Shown one piece after another: positions 41,372 through 44,680 of a DNA stretch of 44,680 nt. Origin of the DNA: Fimbriimonas ginsengisoli (GTDB lineage: Bacteria > Armatimonadota > Fimbriimonadia > Fimbriimonadales > Fimbriimonadaceae); assembly GCA_016179045.1 (NCBI GenBank), contig JACOSL010000027.1, positions 1 to 44,680 on the forward strand. The letters are read 5' to 3'. The notes below the pieces were generated by a model. It had not been told where the DNA came from and did not search any database. It saw nothing but the letters and a program-made list of their open reading frames with translations. Position 1 is the first letter of the stretch; every line of letters starts with the position of its first letter. Both the position numbers and the translations under genes were made by a program.

Positions 41372-42279
41372 AGCGCAAGATCGTCGTCGCGGGTGGAGAC
41401 GGGTTCCTCGGCGGCGCGCTCGTGTCGCACCTCAGACAGGCAGGCTATGACGTCGTCGCGCTGGTTCGTCGACAACCGACAGCCGGGCAGATGCAATGGG
41501 ATGGCAAAACCCTCGGCCCGTGGACTGAGGCGCTCAGCGAGGCGAAGGCGGTCGTGAACCTCACCGGTTCGTCGATCGCAGTCCGGTGGTCCAGGTCCAA
41601 CGTGGAGCGGATCAGTGCGTCCCGGCTCGAGCCCACCCGTGCGATCGCTCAGGCGATCGCCGCCGGCCCTGCGCCGTCTGGCGTTTGGATCAACGCCTCG
41701 GGAATCGGCTACGGCGACACCGGAGATCGTGAGGTTGACGAACGAACGCCGCTCGGGCAAGGCTTCCTGGCTGAGCTTTGCGCGGCCTGGGAACGCGAGA
41801 TGTTGCATAAGCCGGGTTGCCGCACCGTTGCCCTTCGGATGGGTCCGGTGCTCTCGAACGAAGGCGGCCTACTCCCACAGCTGGCAACCCTCAGCAAGTG
41901 GGGCCTTGCTGGGAGGGCGGGCGACGGGCGTCAGTACGTCCCTTGGGTTCACCTCGACGACCTTCTCAACCTTATCCTCTGGATAATCGACACTCCGGTC
42001 GAGGGCCCGCTTCACGCAACTGCGCCCAATCCGGTCTCGAATGCCGAATTCATGGCCGAAATTCGGCGCAGGCTCCGCCGTCCGTGGTCGCCGCCCGTTC
42101 CCGCCTTCGCGGTACGTCTGATTGGTAAGCTGCACGGCCCCGATGCCGAGTTGACCCTATCGAGCAATCGGGTCATCCCGCGCGCCGCGCTCGACCATGG
42201 GTTCGCCTTTCGCTTTCCGACGCTTGGTTCAGCGCTGGACGATCTACTGGGCCCCAAAGCTCGCTCTGGTACCCTATAA
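41368..42279 (+). CDS. TIGR01777-type NAD(P)-dependent epimerase
   Basis: A 303-residue Rossmann-fold protein (YfcH/SDR39U1 family). TTG 41368 begins MKRKIVVAGGDGFLGGALVS, containing the nucleotide-binding GGxGFLG. Then come VVNLTGSSIAVRWS, ASGIGYGDTGD, VALRMGPVLSNEGGLLPQLA and YVPWVHLDDLLNLILWII, the family order. The start overlaps the ubiX stop as TTGA. The frame is open to 40879, so an automatic call could fuse it to ubiX; homologues begin where placed here. Function of the family is not well known. Confidence 0.78.
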   Translation: MKRKIVVAGGDGFLGGALVSHLRQAGYDVVALVRRQPTAGQMQWDGKTLGPWTEALSEAKAVVNLTGSSIAVRWSRSNVERISASRLEPTRAIAQAIAAGPAPSGVWINASGIGYGDTGDREVDERTPLGQGFLAELCAAWEREMLHKPGCRTVALRMGPVLSNEGGLLPQLATLSKWGLAGRAGDGRQYVPWVHLDDLLNLILWIIDTPVEGPLHATAPNPVSNAEFMAEIRRRLRRPWSPPVPAFAVRLIGKLHGPDAELTLSSNRVIPRAALDHGFAFRFPTLGSALDDLLGPKARSGTL

Positions 42280-42314
42280 GGAAGCTGGGCTCGGTTGGAG
42301 CCCCTGAACCGGCT

Positions 42315-43610
42315 ATGCAGATCACCCGCGAAGACCTCAACCCTTGCACCGTCAAGCTCGACATCGTCTGCGACCGCGCGGAGGTTGAAAAGGGCTTCGC
42401 GAAGGCGGTTAGGGCCTTGAGCACGCGCGTGAAGATCCCCGGCTTCCGGCCGGGCCATGCTCCCGTGCATCTGGTCGAAGCCGCGCTCGATCCAGCCATC
42501 CTGCGCGAGGAAGCGGTCGAGCAAATAGTTAGGGAAACTTATCAAAAGGTGCTTACCGAGCAGGCGATCGTCCCCGATCCAAGCGTCACAGTTCGGTTCG
42601 AGCTGGAGAAGGCGAGCAAGGAAGAAGGCGTCTGCCAATTCTGGGTCAAAGTCCCCCTCCCTCCGAAAGTAGAACTTGGCGATCTCGACGGGTTGACCTA
42701 CGAAGCGCCCGACGCAGAGCCGACTGACCAAGAGGTGGACCATCAGATCGAAGAGCTTCGGCGGAAGCGTTCGACGCGCGAGGCGGTCACCGATCGCGGC
42801 GCCCAAGAAGGGGATATCTGCGTTCTCAATATCAAAGAGGATGGCGTCGCCGGCGAAGGTCGCACATTCATGACCGTGGTCGGCCAAACCTTCGCGCAGC
42901 TCGACCTGGCCCTCGAAGGCATGCGGGCCGAGGAAATGAAGAGCCTGAGCGTCACCTTTCCCCCGAACTTTCAGGAGAAGGACTGGGCGGACAAGACGGT
43001 CGATGTGCAGCTCACGCTCAATTCGGTGAGCGCGGTGAGGCTCCCCGAGTTGGATGAGAACTTCGCCAAGGCGCTCAAATCCGACAGTCCGGAGGCGTTG
43101 CGAGACCAGGTCAGGAAGCTCATCGGCGAGGCCAAGGCGGAGGCCTCGCGCGAAATCGCGACCGAAAAGCTGTTCGACGAGCTGCTCGCCCGAAGCACGG
43201 TGAATGTCTCGGACGGCATGTGGGAGGCTCTGGCCGAGCGGCGCATGAGGGAAACGGCGGAAGAGCAAGCAAAGGCAGGCAAGACCCTCGAGCAGTACGC
43301 CCAGGAGATGGGCATGACGCTCGAACAGTTCAGCGAGGCTTGGCGTGAGAAGGCGAGGACGAGCATCGAGCGCGCGCTCGTCGTGCGCGAAGTGTACGCA
43401 AGGGAGAAGATGTCGCTCGGCGATGCCGATTTGAATAGGGAGTTGGTGGAGATGGCGCGCGAGTTTGCTATCAGCCCCGTCGAGCTTCTCGAAATCCTGA
43501 AGAAGAATCAGGCGATCGAGGAACTCAGGTTCCGGGCTCTCTCGCGTATGGTCGGTGACTTTTTGATTGAGCGCGCCCAGGCGCGCGAACCTGCGGGGGC
43601 GGTGTCTTAA
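42315..43610 (+). CDS. tig: Trigger factor, ribosome-associated chaperone
   Basis: A 431-residue trigger factor that meets nascent chains at the ribosome exit. The ribosome-binding loop is KIPGFRPGHAPVHLVE near residue 45. A PPIase-type domain spans about 150-240 (REAVTDRGAQEGDICVLNIK, and GQTFAQLDLALEG), and the helical chaperone domain follows (RRMRETAEEQAKAGKTLEQY). First gene of the tig-clpP-clpX run, as in many bacteria. Confidence 0.95.
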   Translation: MQITREDLNPCTVKLDIVCDRAEVEKGFAKAVRALSTRVKIPGFRPGHAPVHLVEAALDPAILREEAVEQIVRETYQKVLTEQAIVPDPSVTVRFELEKASKEEGVCQFWVKVPLPPKVELGDLDGLTYEAPDAEPTDQEVDHQIEELRRKRSTREAVTDRGAQEGDICVLNIKEDGVAGEGRTFMTVVGQTFAQLDLALEGMRAEEMKSLSVTFPPNFQEKDWADKTVDVQLTLNSVSAVRLPELDENFAKALKSDSPEALRDQVRKLIGEAKAEASREIATEKLFDELLARSTVNVSDGMWEALAERRMRETAEEQAKAGKTLEQYAQEMGMTLEQFSEAWREKARTSIERALVVREVYAREKMSLGDADLNRELVEMAREFAISPVELLEILKKNQAIEELRFRALSRMVGDFLIERAQAREPAGAVS

Positions 43611-43682
43611 GGCTGGACGCCGCTGGCCCCAAGTGCCATGCAAGAGGCTAGAGACAAGGAGCTACGAGGAGAAGAGTATCCA

Positions 43683-44267
43683 ATGGGAATCCCCTACGTC
43701 ATCGAGCAGACCGCCCGCGGCGAGCGCAGCTACGACCTTTGGTCGAGGCTCCTCAAAGATCGCATCGTCTTCCTTGGCCTTCCGATCGACGACTACGTCG
43801 CCAACCTGATCGTCGCGCAGCTTCTATTCCTCGAGAAAGAAGACCCTGACAAGGATGTGGATTTTTACGTCAACTCGCCGGGTGGCTCGGTAAGTGCGGG
43901 GCTGGCGATCTACGACACGATGCAGATCATAAAGCCCGATGTTGCGACAATATGTGTGGGCCAGGCCGCCTCGATGGGAGCGGTGCTGCTTGCGGGCGGC
44001 GCCAAAGGCAAGCGGTCCTGCCTCAAATATGCGCGGATCATGATCCACCAGGTCACCGCCGGGTTCCAAGGCACGACCGCCGACATCAATGTGCAGGCCG
44101 CCGAGATCAACCGAAACATGGACGTTCTCATCAACGTTTTGGCAAAGCACACGAACAAGGATCAGGAGAAAGTCCGCAAGGATTGTGACCGCGACTATTG
44201 GATGTCGGCCGAAGAAGCCGTAACATATGGGATAGTGGACAACGTCCTGGAGCCGGGCACGCGCTGA
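43683..44267 (+). CDS. clpP: ATP-dependent Clp protease proteolytic subunit
   Basis: A 194-residue serine protease subunit. ATG 43683 ([20 protein letters not shown]) matches the family N-terminus and has a GGAG-type site at 43666-43674; an in-frame ATG at 43638 would add 15 residues. The triad is Ser97 ([11 protein letters not shown]), His122 ([10 protein letters not shown]) and Asp171 (DCDRDYWMS). ClpP 14-mers degrade substrates fed by ClpX, encoded 23 bp downstream. Confidence 0.96.
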   Translation: MGIPYVIEQTARGERSYDLWSRLLKDRIVFLGLPIDDYVANLIVAQLLFLEKEDPDKDVDFYVNSPGGSVSAGLAIYDTMQIIKPDVATICVGQAASMGAVLLAGGAKGKRSCLKYARIMIHQVTAGFQGTTADINVQAAEINRNMDVLINVLAKHTNKDQEKVRKDCDRDYWMSAEEAVTYGIVDNVLEPGTR

Positions 44268-44290
44268 TCTGCAGCTAAGGCGAACCGTTT

Positions 44291-44680
44291 ATGGCCAAGA
44301 CCCTCGAACGACGCGACCAGTGCTGCCTCTGCGGCAAGACGAAGGAGCAGGTTAAAAAGCTCATCGTCGGCCTCCACGGAGCCGTCTGCTCGGACTGCAT
44401 CGACCTGTGCAACGACATCCTGCACAACGAATCGGACCGGGGGATTCCGACAAGCCCGACCGTCGTTAGGCCAACCACCGTCGCCAGCTTGGCGTCCACC
44501 GTGCCGAAGCCAAAGGAGATCGTCCAGTTCCTCAACGGCTACGTCGTGGGTCAGGAACCGGCCAAGCGCGCCCTGTCGGTGGCGGTTTACAACCACTACA
44601 AGCGGATCAACGACAAGAGCGACGACGAGGTCGAGCTCCAGAAGAGCAACATCCTCATGGTCGGCCCGACCGGCTCCGGC
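44291..44680 (+). CDS. clpX: ATP-dependent Clp protease ATPase subunit ClpX, N-terminal part
   Basis: Cut by the window end after 130 codons. It starts [20 protein letters not shown]. The N-terminal zinc finger has CxxC pairs at CCLCGK and CSDCIDLC. A Ser/Pro/Thr linker and [20 protein letters not shown] then lead into the AAA+ domain; the last codons are the Walker A (MVGPTGSG). ClpX unfolds substrates and binds the ClpP ring. Confidence 0.95.
   Translation, partial: MAKTLERRDQCCLCGKTKEQVKKLIVGLHGAVCSDCIDLCNDILHNESDRGIPTSPTVVRPTTVASLASTVPKPKEIVQFLNGYVVGQEPAKRALSVAVYNHYKRINDKSDDEVELQKSNILMVGPTGSG

Noticed and set aside
40879..42279. UbiX-epimerase as a true bifunctional enzyme
   Set aside because: UbiX lacks a 40-residue active segment and its natural C-terminus is present in another frame, so a deletion explains the fusion better.
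42012..43643. A 543-codon minus-strand open frame across the trigger factor gene
   Set aside because: Covers tig, whose product is clearly homologous; the antisense product is low-complexity and has no start context.
1..44680. CRISPR array, prophage or insertion sequence
   Set aside because: No regularly spaced direct repeats, transposase, integrase or phage structural genes found.

Overview
The window is a high-GC bacterial chromosome segment with dense genes on both strands. The best taxonomic clue is a prepilin-like protein at 35860-36876. It carries a GFTLIE cleavage site followed by a hydrophobic helix ending [14 protein letters not shown] and a [19 protein letters not shown] stretch, a layout I associate with Armatimonadota, especially Fimbriimonadia-like lineages. 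That placement is inference; no rRNA is present. There is no phage, IS element, integrase or CRISPR array.

Layout. 98-3949: PrpD-like dehydratase, DinB-like protein, then a leftward GNAT / unknown / DUF1844 group. 4046-7449: trxB coupled to a secreted HExxH protein, then a polytopic GT-C-like protein. 7373-11736: pheS-pheT and a membrane cyclase-like protein, all leftward. 11829-15201: a fused cytochrome b6/subunit IV/cytochrome c protein and two tandem sulfotransferases. 15220-18802: leftward mutS2-cdd and a lipoprotein. 18884-21078: a DNRLRE-like protein and a cytochrome c-PQQ sugar dehydrogenase. 21159-25000: tdh, tRNA-Val(CAC) and small envelope genes. 25200-28735: a decayed chromate-associated cluster (ChrB-type protein, frameshifted beta-propeller, lectin-like protein, chrA tail remnant, DUF1259 protein, small Cys/His protein). 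29018-33301: DUF1697, di-heme cytochrome c, VanZ, EamA transporter, lipoprotein and a chagasin-type inhibitor. 33376-34524: a papain-family protease. 34712-40538: uppS, the prepilin-like gene behind a TPP riboswitch, gyrA and an outer-membrane-like protein. 40879-44680: a damaged ubiX, a TIGR01777 epimerase, and the tig-clpP-clpX protein quality-control operon, cut by the window end.

Most housekeeping genes look normal. The unusual material is: a one-piece cytochrome b/c that appears to have lost the ligands of one b heme and the Qo-site glutamate; a TPP riboswitch in front of a pilin-like gene whose leader contains a double-hairpin element; PheT without its inserted OB-fold domain; a chromate cluster with only the last ~45 codons of chrA left; a C1A protease next to a probable cognate-type inhibitor; a ubiX gene with an internal deletion; and a three-copy dispersed intergenic repeat. 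All calls are made by reading the sequence, with no database search.
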